NCBI GenBank assembly: GCA_947588665.1 | Contig: CANPYU010000005.1 | Coordinates: forward strand, 1-18,714 | DNA: 18,714 nt | DNA from: an uncultured Bacilli bacterium | GTDB taxonomy: Bacteria > Bacillota_I > Bacilli_A > RF39 > UBA660 | Direction: 5' to 3' | Shown: piece by piece, positions 1 to 5,811 of the stretch | Position numbering within the stretch: the first letter of the stretch is position 1 | Layout of the letters: every line of letters starts with the position of its first letter | Made by a program: the position numbers and the translations under genes | Notes under the pieces: model-generated | Told to the model about the DNA's origin: nothing | The model's input: only the letters and a program-made list of their open reading frames with translations | The model's database searches: none

Positions 1-4
1 ATTT

Positions 5-13
5 TGGTATAAT
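5..13 (+). promoter_or_regulatory. Extended -10 promoter of the IS1182-type transposase remnant
   Basis: TGGTATAAT is a TGn-TATAAT extended -10 box, 26 bases upstream of the ATG at 40. Any -35 box would lie at or before the window edge. A GGTGAT Shine-Dalgarno (31-36) follows it. It is probably the transposase promoter and now drives only a 39-codon fragment. Confidence 0.5.
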
Positions 14-39
14 AGTAATATAAGGGCAATGGTGATAAT

Positions 40-159
40 ATGTTAAAAAGAAGTAACCAATTAGAACTAAGTTTTAGTAAACATATTGAATTATATGATA
101 TATTAATTGAAAAAAATAATTTTTGGAGACAATTAAATGAAATAGTAGATTTTTGTTAA
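40..159 (+). pseudogene. N-terminal fragment of an IS1182-family transposase
   Basis: This 39-codon reading frame begins MLKRSNQLELSFSKHIELYD and ends in DFC followed by TAA. The pattern LSFSKHIELYDILI...NFWRQLNEIVDF is what I recognise as the start of IS1182-family (DDE) transposases, which normally run to several hundred residues. The homology stops at about codon 38, exactly where sequence resembling the left end of an IS21-type element begins (near 154). The C-terminal part of the same kind of transposase resumes at 521. The fragment lacks all catalytic residues and cannot be an active transposase. The family call is from memory of the conserved N-terminus, without a database search. Confidence 0.75.
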
Positions 160-241
160 TGATACTATAAGAATGCACAAAAATTGGAATAAAAGAATGT
201 ACAAAAATGTACATGAATCAAACCAAAAAGTACATTCTTTT
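154..241 (+). repeat. Left-end repeats of an IS21-type element
   Basis: Two near-identical 16-base direct repeats, AAGAATGCACAAAAAT (169-184) and AAGAATGTACAAAAAT (193-208), differ at one base. A third copy of the core is inverted: AAAAGAATGTAC (191-202) pairs perfectly with GTACATTCTTTT (230-241). The probable tip is the TG at 154-155, where homology to the surrounding transposase ends. IS21-family elements begin with TG and carry several transposase-binding repeats near their ends, which fits. The inverted pair could also fold as an RNA hairpin followed by T residues and block read-in transcription. Confidence 0.6.
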
Positions 242-267
242 TTGTTATACTTCTATAAGAATAGGAG

Positions 268-518
268 GTGACAAAAATTAAAAATTTGAAAGGAGAGTTG
301 TTATGTTTGAAAGCAGAAGGAATAAAACCTAATTATTCAGCTTTAGGAAAAATTTATAATATGGATCGAAGAACAGTAAAAAACAATATTTAGAAATAGA
401 AAATCAAAAAGAAAAAAAGAAACGTGTATCAAAATTAGATAAATACCAGAGCATAATAAAAGATAAATTAAATATCCCTGGATCTAATAAAAAAGCAGTT
501 TATATGTTTTTAAAAAAT
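268..518 (+). pseudogene. istA: Truncated and frameshifted istA (IS21-family transposase), N-terminal part
   Basis: From the GTG at 268 the frame reads VTKIKNLKGELL and then KAEGIKPNYSALGKIYNMDR, the helix-turn-helix region that opens IS21-family IstA proteins. It stops at TAG 391-393. One base appears lost from the A run at 378-383: reading resumes one frame over as KKQYLEIENQKEKKKRVSKL and continues through DKLNIPG to about 518. There the frame runs into the C-terminal part of the IS1182-type transposase. The DDE core and the istB ATPase gene are missing, so it is inactive. GGAGG at 264-268 overlaps the proposed start and does not decide it. Confidence 0.7.
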
Positions 519-520
519 GA

Positions 521-1066
521 GCATATTCGGAGAAATACAATTTAGATTATTGTAATGAAAATAATATAAAAAATGTTAATAAGTTAAGTAAATCAGTAAC
601 TCACGGTAATGGAAAGAATAAGGAAGATTTTGAGTATAATAAAGATGCAGGAATGTATGTTTGTAAAGCTGGTCATATGGCAATAAGGAAAGCAAAACAA
701 GGAAAAAAAGAAAATAAATAGCAAGTTGAAACTTATTATTTTGATGTGGAAAAATGTAAACATTGTCCTTTTAAAGACGGATGTTATAGAGATGGTTCAA
801 AAACAAAAACATATAATATAAAAATTAAAAATGATACATATATCGAGCATATGGATTATATGGAAACAGAAGAATTCAAAACTTTATACAAAGAAAGATA
901 TAAAATAGAAGCTAAAAATGCAGAGTTAAAAAATAATTATAACTATGACAAAGCAAATGCCTGTGGGGAAATAGGTATTACAATACAAGGGGCAACTACA
1001 CTCTTTATAGCCAATATGAAGCGAATAATTAAATTAAATGAAGAAAAAAATAAAAATAAAGAGTAA
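521..1066 (+). pseudogene. C-terminal part of an IS1182-family transposase with an in-frame amber codon
   Basis: The frame from 521 reads AYSEKYNLDYCNENNIKNV and continues in one frame to TAA 1064-1066, except for an internal TAG at 719-721 between ENK and QVETYYFDVEKC. AYSEK matches the region just after an active-site Asp (DSAYS) of IS1182-type enzymes. The downstream parts DAGMYVCKAGHMAIRK, EKCKHCPFKDGCYRDG, RYKIEAKNAELKN and IQGATTLFIANMKRI are the typical C-terminal Cys-rich and helical blocks. The stretch from GTG 746 alone could be read as a 106-residue protein, but it is the tail of this broken gene. It belongs with the fragment at 40-159. The middle, with most catalytic residues, has been deleted. 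Confidence 0.8.
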
Positions 1067-1105
1067 AAATAACCTACATTTGCAACTTTTTTATAAAAAT
1101 CATAA

Positions 1106-1144
1106 AAAACTGATAAATAGAAATTTATTCTAAATATCAGTTTT
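1106..1144 (+). terminator. Hairpin beyond the transposase remnant
   Basis: AAAACTGATA (1106-1115) pairs perfectly with TATCAGTTTT (1135-1144) around a 19-base loop. It is AT-rich, follows the transposase stop by 40 bases and could be a weak terminator in either direction, or part of the element's end. Confidence 0.4.
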
Positions 1145-1204
1145 AATTTTAACTACTTTTTCAGCAGCCTCCTTCAAAATAAGCTTTTTTTCTTTACTTG
1201 TCAT
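1130..1204 (-). CDS. Possible 24-residue ORF, perhaps the stump of a gene cut by the IS
   Basis: On the minus strand, ATG at 1204-1202 follows AAGGAG (1213-1208, three-base spacing). It encodes a short, Lys/Glu-rich helical peptide beginning MTSKEKKLILKEAAEKVVKI and ending at TAG (1132-1130). The last five codons lie inside the hairpin that follows the transposase remnant. This suggests a native gene whose remainder was removed when the element arrived, with a stop supplied by the element. It is divergent from the ABC transporter and overlaps that promoter's -35 box. No function can be assigned from 24 residues, and it may be untranslated. Confidence 0.3.
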   Translation of the reverse strand: MTSKEKKLILKEAAEKVVKIKTDI

Positions 1205-1226
1205 AAACTCCTTTTTATGATATATT
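1198..1226 (+). promoter_or_regulatory. Sigma-A-type promoter of the ABC transporter operon
   Basis: TTGTCA (1198-1203), a 17-base spacer and TATATT (1221-1226) make a near-consensus promoter about 39 bases upstream of the ATP-binding protein's ATG. The -35 box overlaps the start codon of the small minus-strand ORF. Confidence 0.65.
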
Positions 1227-1264
1227 AATAAAGTCTACTTTACTATTTTAAGAAAGGAAAAAAT

Positions 1265-2164
1265 ATGAATATATTAAAAGTTGAAAACTTATCTAAAAAG
1301 TTTGGTAAAAAAGAAGTTTTAAAAAATGTTTCTTTTACTATCAATGAAGGAGATATTTTAGCTTTTATTGGACCCAATGGTGCAGGTAAAACAACCACCA
1401 TTAAATGTTTATTAGGCTTACAAAAAGCTACTAAAGGGGAAATAACCATTAATGGTTATAATTTAAAGAAAAACTTTGTTAAAGCTATATCTAAAGTTGG
1501 CTGTTTAGTAGAAGCACCTGATGTTTATATGTATTTAACTGGTTATGAAAATCTAATGATGCAAGCTAGTTACTATCAAAAAATACCTGAAGAAAATATC
1601 ATGAATATTATCAAATTAGTTGGCTTAGAAAATCGTATCTATGACAAAGTAAGCAAATATTCTTTGGGTATGAGGCAAAGATTAGGACTTGCGATTGCCC
1701 TTTTAAATAATCCTAATCTTTTAATATTAGATGAACCAACAAATGGTCTTGATCCTGAAGGGATAAAAGAATTAAGAGAATTATTACTAAAATTATCTAA
1801 AGATGGTAAAGGTATCTTAATATCTAGCCATAATTTAAGTGAATTAGAAAGCTTTTGTAATAAAGTATGTATTATTTCTCATGGAGAAATATTGTCAGAG
1901 GATAATATTAATGAAATAAAAAAGATTGATGAAAATAAATATATTTTAAAAGTTAATGATTCATCTATTGTAAAAAATTATTTAACAAATCTTGATAAAA
2001 TAATTGATCATAATCATATTGAAGTTATTAAAGATGAAAATGATATTGCTAAATTTATTAAAGAATTAGTTTTAAATGATATAAATATTTATGAAGTAAA
2101 AAAAGAAGCATTATCATTAGAAGAGGCTTTTATAAAAATAGCCGGAGGTAAAAAAATTGATTAA
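1265..2164 (+). CDS. ABC transporter ATP-binding protein, BcrA/lantibiotic-immunity type
   Basis: A 299-residue cytoplasmic ATPase subunit that powers the permease encoded next. Visible motifs are Walker A GPNGAGKTT (36-44), a Q-loop region with E in place of Q (LVEAPDVY, 81-88), signature SLGMRQ (133-138), Walker B LLILDEP (152-158), D-loop GLDPEG and switch His189 in SSHNLSE. The VEAPDVYMYLTGYENL pattern after Walker A is typical of the bacitracin-export and lantibiotic-immunity branch (BcrA/SpaF-like). The last 80 residues form the usual helical tail ending LEEAFIKIAGG. The ATG at 1265 follows AAAGG and a good promoter. The stop overlaps the permease start, so the two are translationally coupled. 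The substrate is not shown by sequence: a peptide antibiotic or lipid-linked compound is the family-based guess. Confidence 0.9.
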   Translation: MNILKVENLSKKFGKKEVLKNVSFTINEGDILAFIGPNGAGKTTTIKCLLGLQKATKGEITINGYNLKKNFVKAISKVGCLVEAPDVYMYLTGYENLMMQASYYQKIPEENIMNIIKLVGLENRIYDKVSKYSLGMRQRLGLAIALLNNPNLLILDEPTNGLDPEGIKELRELLLKLSKDGKGILISSHNLSELESFCNKVCIISHGEILSEDNINEIKKIDENKYILKVNDSSIVKNYLTNLDKIIDHNHIEVIKDENDIAKFIKELVLNDINIYEVKKEALSLEEAFIKIAGGKKID

Positions 2165-3542
2165 ATTAATATGTGCAGAAGTAAAAAAAATATTTCATAA
2201 AAAAAGCTTTTTTATTGTTACTATTATTTTTATCTTATATTGTTTATTAACTAATATTATATATAAAGAAATGAATAATATTATTGCTATAGATGATACT
2301 CTAACTCAATTAGAAAATAAAAATGCTAATTTAGATTTAAATAAAGAAGAAGATCTAGAATCTTTTATAAGTAATACTACGGATATTGAAATAGCTAAAC
2401 TAAAAAAAGAATATGATACATCTATGGAATATATTATTGATCATTATCTTTATAATTTAATTTATCAAAAAAATAATATTAAATATCATAATAAAGATAA
2501 TACTGAACTTTTAAATATTGAAGAAGAAATAGATAATATAATTAAATATATAGCAAATAAAGATTGGCAATATTTTGTTAATTTAGAAATAACTGATCTT
2601 ACTGAACAATTAAAAAATAATGAAAATGATAAAAAATTACAAGAGTTATTATCTTTAAAAGAATATCGTTTAACTAATAAAATTGATTTTAATAGCAATA
2701 ATTATTTGAATAATACAATTATCAGTATTGAAAGTGATTTAACAGAATATTATAATTTATTAGCTAAAGAAAATTTATCTAAAAGTGAACAAGAAAGATA
2801 TAATTATTTAAAAGAAGAAATGGCTATTAATAACTATATTTTAAAGCATAAAATTGATGCTAATAATGCTAATAACTTAAATGCTGTCTTAAAAGAATTT
2901 TCGGCTAATTTTGGTCTATTTATATTAATATATGTTGTTATGATTAGTGGTTCTATCATAAGCGAGGAATTTAATAAAGGAACTATTAAATATTTACTCA
3001 CTAAGCCTTATAAAAGAAGTACTATTTTAACCTCCAAATTACTTACTATTATAATATTAATTCCCATAATTGTCTTATTTATGTGTTTAATAGAAATTAT
3101 TATTGGTGGTTTTGTTTTAGATTTTAATTCTCTAAAAATACCCGTTTTAATATACAATAATACAACCAATATGATTGAAGTCTATTCTATTATTAAATAT
3201 TTAATTTTATCATTAATAACTTCAATGCCAGAATTTATTATTCTTGGAATCTTATGTTTCTTATTAAGTACTATTACTACATCTACTAGTGCAGCTATAA
3301 CGATTACTTTCTTATTTTATTTAATTAGTAATGTTATTTCTAATTTAGCTTTATTATATAATATTAAAATTTTTAAATATTTTATTGCTCTTCATTGGAA
3401 TTTTAATTATCTTCTAACAAAAACTCCTAATCCCTATAATTTTAAACCATTATTTTCTTTAAGTATTATAATAATTTATCTAACTATAATGTTAATTATA
3501 ACTTATATTTATTTTAATAAAAAAGATGTTAAAAATATCTAA
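2157..3542 (+). CDS. ABC-2 type permease with a large extracytoplasmic domain
   Basis: A 461-residue membrane partner of the preceding ATPase. The start is TTG 2157, seven bases after GGAGGT (2144-2149) and overlapping the ATPase stop by eight bases. One membrane segment lies at about 17-36. A long hydrophilic, Lys/Glu/Asn-rich, probably helical domain of about 210 residues (40-250) follows. Five or so further membrane segments occupy about 252-272, 296-320, 345-375, 378-398 and 435-455. The cytoplasmic loop SEEFNKGTIKYLLTKPYKRS after the second segment is the hallmark ABC-2 coupling motif. The architecture fits the BcrB/ABC-2 transporters of Bacillota that export peptides or lipid-linked compounds. 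The outside domain is poorly conserved in general and may bind substrate. The family call is firm and the substrate unknown. Confidence 0.85.
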   Translation: MIKLICAEVKKIFHKKSFFIVTIIFILYCLLTNIIYKEMNNIIAIDDTLTQLENKNANLDLNKEEDLESFISNTTDIEIAKLKKEYDTSMEYIIDHYLYNLIYQKNNIKYHNKDNTELLNIEEEIDNIIKYIANKDWQYFVNLEITDLTEQLKNNENDKKLQELLSLKEYRLTNKIDFNSNNYLNNTIISIESDLTEYYNLLAKENLSKSEQERYNYLKEEMAINNYILKHKIDANNANNLNAVLKEFSANFGLFILIYVVMISGSIISEEFNKGTIKYLLTKPYKRSTILTSKLLTIIILIPIIVLFMCLIEIIIGGFVLDFNSLKIPVLIYNNTTNMIEVYSIIKYLILSLITSMPEFIILGILCFLLSTITTSTSAAITITFLFYLISNVISNLALLYNIKIFKYFIALHWNFNYLLTKTPNPYNFKPLFSLSIIIIYLTIMLIITYIYFNKKDVKNI

Positions 3543-3549
3543 AATGCGT

Positions 3550-3555
3550 TATAAT
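3550..3555 (+). promoter_or_regulatory. Possible -10 box before the deacetylase gene
   Basis: A perfect TATAAT lies 19 bases before the deacetylase ATG, in the 32-base gap after the permease. The -35 region (TGTTAA at 3527-3532, 17-base spacing) is weak, so read-through from the ABC operon is also likely. Confidence 0.35.
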
Positions 3556-3574
3556 AAATATAGGTAGTGATAAT

Positions 3575-4789
3575 ATGAGTTTTAGTAGTAAGCGTTTTGG
3601 AGAAGTTATAATAACAAGTGTTATAGTATTTATTCTTTTTGTAATTGGAATAGTTTATATAACTAAAAATATCGCAGATTTAACATCTTCTTCTAATAAA
3701 ACATTAATAACTTCTAATAAGCCTAAAATTAATATATCTAAAATTATTGCCGATATTAAAGAAGAAAATAAAGATTTAAATCTTATCTATGAAAGTCCAT
3801 CTCTAAAAGAAATTACCAGTTTAATTTATGAGGATGACGGCAAATATTCTAATATAGTTATTGATAATAAAACTGGAGAAAAACTAACCTTTCAAGATTT
3901 AATTAAAGAAACACTAAGTTTTAATAGTAAAGAATCTGAATTATTAGCTCTTAAATATCCTCGTTTTATTGTTGATGATATAAAAAATAATCAAAATAAT
4001 CAAGGAACAAAAATCTATTGTTTTAAAGAAAATGAATTAATAATATATTATTATAATTATATTTTATCTTATGATTATAATACCGAATTAAGTTTAAAAA
4101 TTAATTATCAAGAAATTAAAGATAATTTAAAATTTACTCCCGTTTTAGATTCTATTTATGAAAATGAAGATGGCTTTAAAAATAACAACATGACTAAATA
4201 TGTTGCTTTAACTTTTGATGATGGCCCCTCAAGTAAATATAATCCTTTAATATTAGATATTTTAGAAGAAAATAAAGCTCGAGCCACTTTCTTTATGGTT
4301 GGATCTATGATGGCAAGTTGTGAGGATTGTGTTCTAAAAACCTATCAATCTGGTAATGAGATAGGTTCCCATTCTTATGAGCACATGAATATCAAAAATA
4401 ATTCAATTAGTAAAGTCCAAGAAAGCTTAACTAAAACTAATAATATATATCACTCAATTACTAATGATACCATTAAATTATTAAGACCTCCTTATGGTTC
4501 TTATAATAGTACCAATCTAAACAATATTTCCAACCCCTTTATTTTATGGAATTTAGACACTGAAGATTGGCGCTACCGGAATGTAGATCATATAGTTAAT
4601 TATATCAAAGATAATATCAGTGATGGCTCAATTATCTTAATGCATGAATTATATGAAACAAGCTATGAATCTTTAAAAACCATTCTTCCATGGTTATATA
4701 TTAATGGCTATAAAGTTGTAACTGTAAGTGAACTAGCCCAAATAAAAGGTATTTCTTTAACATCTGGGAGAGCTTATCGTAATTTCTAA
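3575..4789 (+). CDS. Membrane-anchored polysaccharide deacetylase, PdaC-like
   Basis: A 404-residue extracytoplasmic enzyme predicted to remove N-acetyl groups from a cell-wall glycan. An N-terminal membrane segment (about 11-31) anchors it. Residues about 50-205 form a domain resembling the RsiV/DUF3298 fold (ELIIYYYNYILSYDYNTEL...INYQEIKDNL). The NodB catalytic domain follows: motif 1 TFDDGP (213-218, catalytic base and metal Asp), motif 2 HSYEH (266-270, metal His residues), motif 3 RPPYGSY (304-310), motif 4 DTEDWRY, and motif 5 LMHELYETS with His357. The B. subtilis peptidoglycan deacetylase PdaC has the same order of DUF3298 and NodB. All key residues are present. Asp of the usual LHD motif is Glu here, which is tolerated in the family. 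Its position just after the ABC exporter suggests a shared envelope role. The exact substrate is unproven. Confidence 0.88.
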   Translation: MSFSSKRFGEVIITSVIVFILFVIGIVYITKNIADLTSSSNKTLITSNKPKINISKIIADIKEENKDLNLIYESPSLKEITSLIYEDDGKYSNIVIDNKTGEKLTFQDLIKETLSFNSKESELLALKYPRFIVDDIKNNQNNQGTKIYCFKENELIIYYYNYILSYDYNTELSLKINYQEIKDNLKFTPVLDSIYENEDGFKNNNMTKYVALTFDDGPSSKYNPLILDILEENKARATFFMVGSMMASCEDCVLKTYQSGNEIGSHSYEHMNIKNNSISKVQESLTKTNNIYHSITNDTIKLLRPPYGSYNSTNLNNISNPFILWNLDTEDWRYRNVDHIVNYIKDNISDGSIILMHELYETSYESLKTILPWLYINGYKVVTVSELAQIKGISLTSGRAYRNF

Positions 4790-4790
4790 T

Positions 4791-4819
4791 TTGACTAGTT
4801 CTGTAATTTATGTTATAAT
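4791..4819 (+). promoter_or_regulatory. Strong promoter with extended -10
   Basis: TTGACT (4791-4796), 17 bases, then TATAAT (4814-4819) preceded by TGT, giving a TGn extended -10. It begins right after the deacetylase stop and drives the gene at 4846. Confidence 0.75.
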
Positions 4820-4822
4820 ACT

Positions 4823-4843
4823 CCCCATCAAAAGGGGGTTTTT
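4823..4843 (+). promoter_or_regulatory. Leader hairpin that can mask the Shine-Dalgarno, with a T run
   Basis: CCCC (4823-4826) can pair with the GGGG of the Shine-Dalgarno AAAGGGGG (4831-4838), with a short A-rich loop, and TTTTT (4839-4843) follows. In an AT-rich genome such a GC pair stands out. It could lower translation of the next gene by hiding its ribosome site, or act as a weak terminator in the leader. The C-run may also be chance. Confidence 0.35.
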
Positions 4844-4845
4844 AT

Positions 4846-5253
4846 ATGCAATTATTAGATTTACACAACAATAACATGAAAAATATCACCATATATATTA
4901 ATAACTATGAATATCAAATAAAAGTTTTAAAAGCATTACTAAAACTAATTAACGTTGAAACAGATAATCCATTAATTCTAGCCGTGATAAGTAGGATAAA
5001 TATTAATGCTCATAATTATTTAACGGAATTAGTAAGTTATATTGATGAAATCAAAAAAACAGTAAGTTTTACTTATCTATCTGACATTAAATCTTTATCA
5101 GAAGAAGAACTAAAAAAATTACTTATTTCGGAAAAAATTCTAATAGAAGGCATAATTGATAATCAACAAGTTTTAAATGATTGGATTATTGACTTAATTA
5201 AAAATAAATATAAAATTGCCGATATTTTAAATAATGAAGCTTTAGGACTTTAA
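4846..5253 (+). CDS. Uncharacterised 135-residue helical protein
   Basis: No family is recognised. The protein is soluble, has no signal peptide or membrane segment, and looks almost entirely helical, with Leu/Ile/Asn-rich stretches and an acidic patch SLSEEELKKLL near residue 86. The size and spacing of hydrophobic positions would suit a four-helix bundle. ATG 4846 lies seven bases after GGGGG, and the gene has its own strong promoter, so it is very likely real and separately transcribed. It converges on the minus-strand membrane-protein gene. The two stop codons overlap, with no terminator visible between them. Confidence 0.7.
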   Translation: MQLLDLHNNNMKNITIYINNYEYQIKVLKALLKLINVETDNPLILAVISRININAHNYLTELVSYIDEIKKTVSFTYLSDIKSLSEEELKKLLISEKILIEGIIDNQQVLNDWIIDLIKNKYKIADILNNEALGL

Positions 5254-5624
5254 ATAAAACCAATATCTTCATCCGGACCACCACGATTGATTTCTCCCAC
5301 AATTGCTAAAGCTCCTGCAACTAAAAAAAGAAGTGCTGAAATTAACCCAATATGGGCATTAAGTACTTCTTTTCTTGTGGCATCCTGCCTAAGCGTTTGG
5401 ATATCTTCATAATTAATTAAAACAAAATAAAGATAAATAAAAAAGGCAACACAAAAAATAGTTATATTGAGAAGTTTAAATTTTTTTTGCCCAGAAGTAT
5501 TTCCTGTTAATAAATAATTTTTTTCATACTCATTACTTAAAAGTGCTCCAATAACAATAAAAAAATAAATTAACCAAATTAAATCTTCGTTTTTAAGTCT
5601 TTGTAATTTAACCCCAATATTCAT
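5250..5624 (-). CDS. Small membrane protein with three predicted membrane segments, no Shine-Dalgarno
   Basis: A 124-residue protein of unknown function. Membrane segments are visible at about 17-33 (IWLIYFFIVIGALL), 53-70 (ITIFCVAFFIYLYFVL) and 93-112 (GLISALLFLVAGALAIVG). A polar connector after the first (NEYEKNYLLTGNTSGQKK), an acidic loop (NYEDIQTLRQDATRKEV) before the third and a charged tail ending GGPDEDIGFI complete it. No Shine-Dalgarno precedes the ATG at 5624. Instead a promoter-like TTAACA-16-TAATAT ends eight bases before it, so the message may start almost at the initiation codon. Similar unnamed small membrane proteins are common in uncultured Bacillota. I cannot assign a role. 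It diverges from the heat-shock operon and shares its upstream AT-rich region. Confidence 0.7.
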   Translation of the reverse strand: MNIGVKLQRLKNEDLIWLIYFFIVIGALLSNEYEKNYLLTGNTSGQKKFKLLNITIFCVAFFIYLYFVLINYEDIQTLRQDATRKEVLNAHIGLISALLFLVAGALAIVGEINRGGPDEDIGFI

Positions 5625-5632
5625 AGTAATAT

Positions 5633-5660
5633 ATATTAATTTAAAATTAATTTATGTTAA
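5633..5660 (-). promoter_or_regulatory. Promoter for a possibly leaderless mRNA
   Basis: On the minus strand TTAACA (5660-5655), 16 bases, then TAATAT (5638-5633). Transcription six to seven bases downstream would begin near 5626, about two bases from the ATG at 5624. The surrounding sequence is so AT-rich that chance matches are possible. Confidence 0.4.
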
Positions 5661-5723
5661 AATTAAATTTTAAAATTATCTTACAAAAATAAGTCGAGAT
5701 TAAAAAAATTAATTTTTTAAAAT

Positions 5724-5751
5724 TTAGCAGTTATATATTGACAAGTGCTAA
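5724..5751 (+). promoter_or_regulatory. Degenerate second CIRCE-like operator
   Basis: TTAGCAGTT (5724-5732), a 10-base gap and AAGTGCTAA (5743-5751) resemble CIRCE (TTAGCACTC-N9-GAGTGCTAA), with a weak left arm and one extra spacer base. The right arm abuts the -35 box TTGACA. The clean half-site AGTGCTAA (5744-5751) also forms an everted pair with the left arm of the main CIRCE. Confidence 0.4.
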
Positions 5752-5766
5752 GCATAATATTATAAT
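5738..5766 (+). promoter_or_regulatory. Consensus sigma-A promoter of the hrcA-grpE-dnaK operon
   Basis: TTGACA (5738-5743), exactly 17 bases and TATAAT (5761-5766) are a perfect consensus promoter. The expected transcription start falls near 5773, inside the CIRCE operator. Confidence 0.9.
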
Positions 5767-5770
5767 GTAT

Positions 5771-5797
5771 TTAGCACTAAGGAAAGAACAGTGCTAA
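5771..5797 (+). promoter_or_regulatory. CIRCE operator, the HrcA binding site
   Basis: TTAGCACTA (5771-5779), nine bases, then CAGTGCTAA (5789-5797). This matches the CIRCE consensus TTAGCACTC-N9-GAGTGCTAA except at the innermost pair. It sits at the transcription start and just before the hrcA ribosome site, so HrcA bound here would block the operon until heat stress titrates GroE/HrcA activity, as known in Bacillota. Confidence 0.92.
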
Positions 5798-5811
5798 TAT
5801 TAGGTGATAAC

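Noticed and set aside
154..241. CRISPR array
   Set aside because: Only two imperfect direct copies plus an inverted one, with unequal short spacing and no cas genes. The IS21-type end explains them.
746..1066. A separate 106-residue protein starting at GTG 746
   Set aside because: The frame upstream continues the same transposase homology back to 521 across an amber codon, so this is the tail of a broken gene.
1067..1264. Riboswitch, T-box or tRNA upstream of the ABC genes
   Set aside because: I saw only one AT-rich hairpin, a promoter and a short leader, with no conserved RNA motif. No tRNA-like cloverleaf was noticed elsewhere in the intergenic regions.
1243..2698. Minus-strand frames opposite the ABC transporter genes (1243-1449, 2486-2698)
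   Set aside because: They lie wholly or almost wholly inside strongly supported genes, have low-complexity Ser/Leu/Phe-rich products and show no ribosome site. They are shadows.
5791..5811. GTG 5791 as hrcA start
   Set aside because: It lies inside the right arm of CIRCE without a ribosome site. ATG 5812 has AGGTGA and gives the standard N-terminus.
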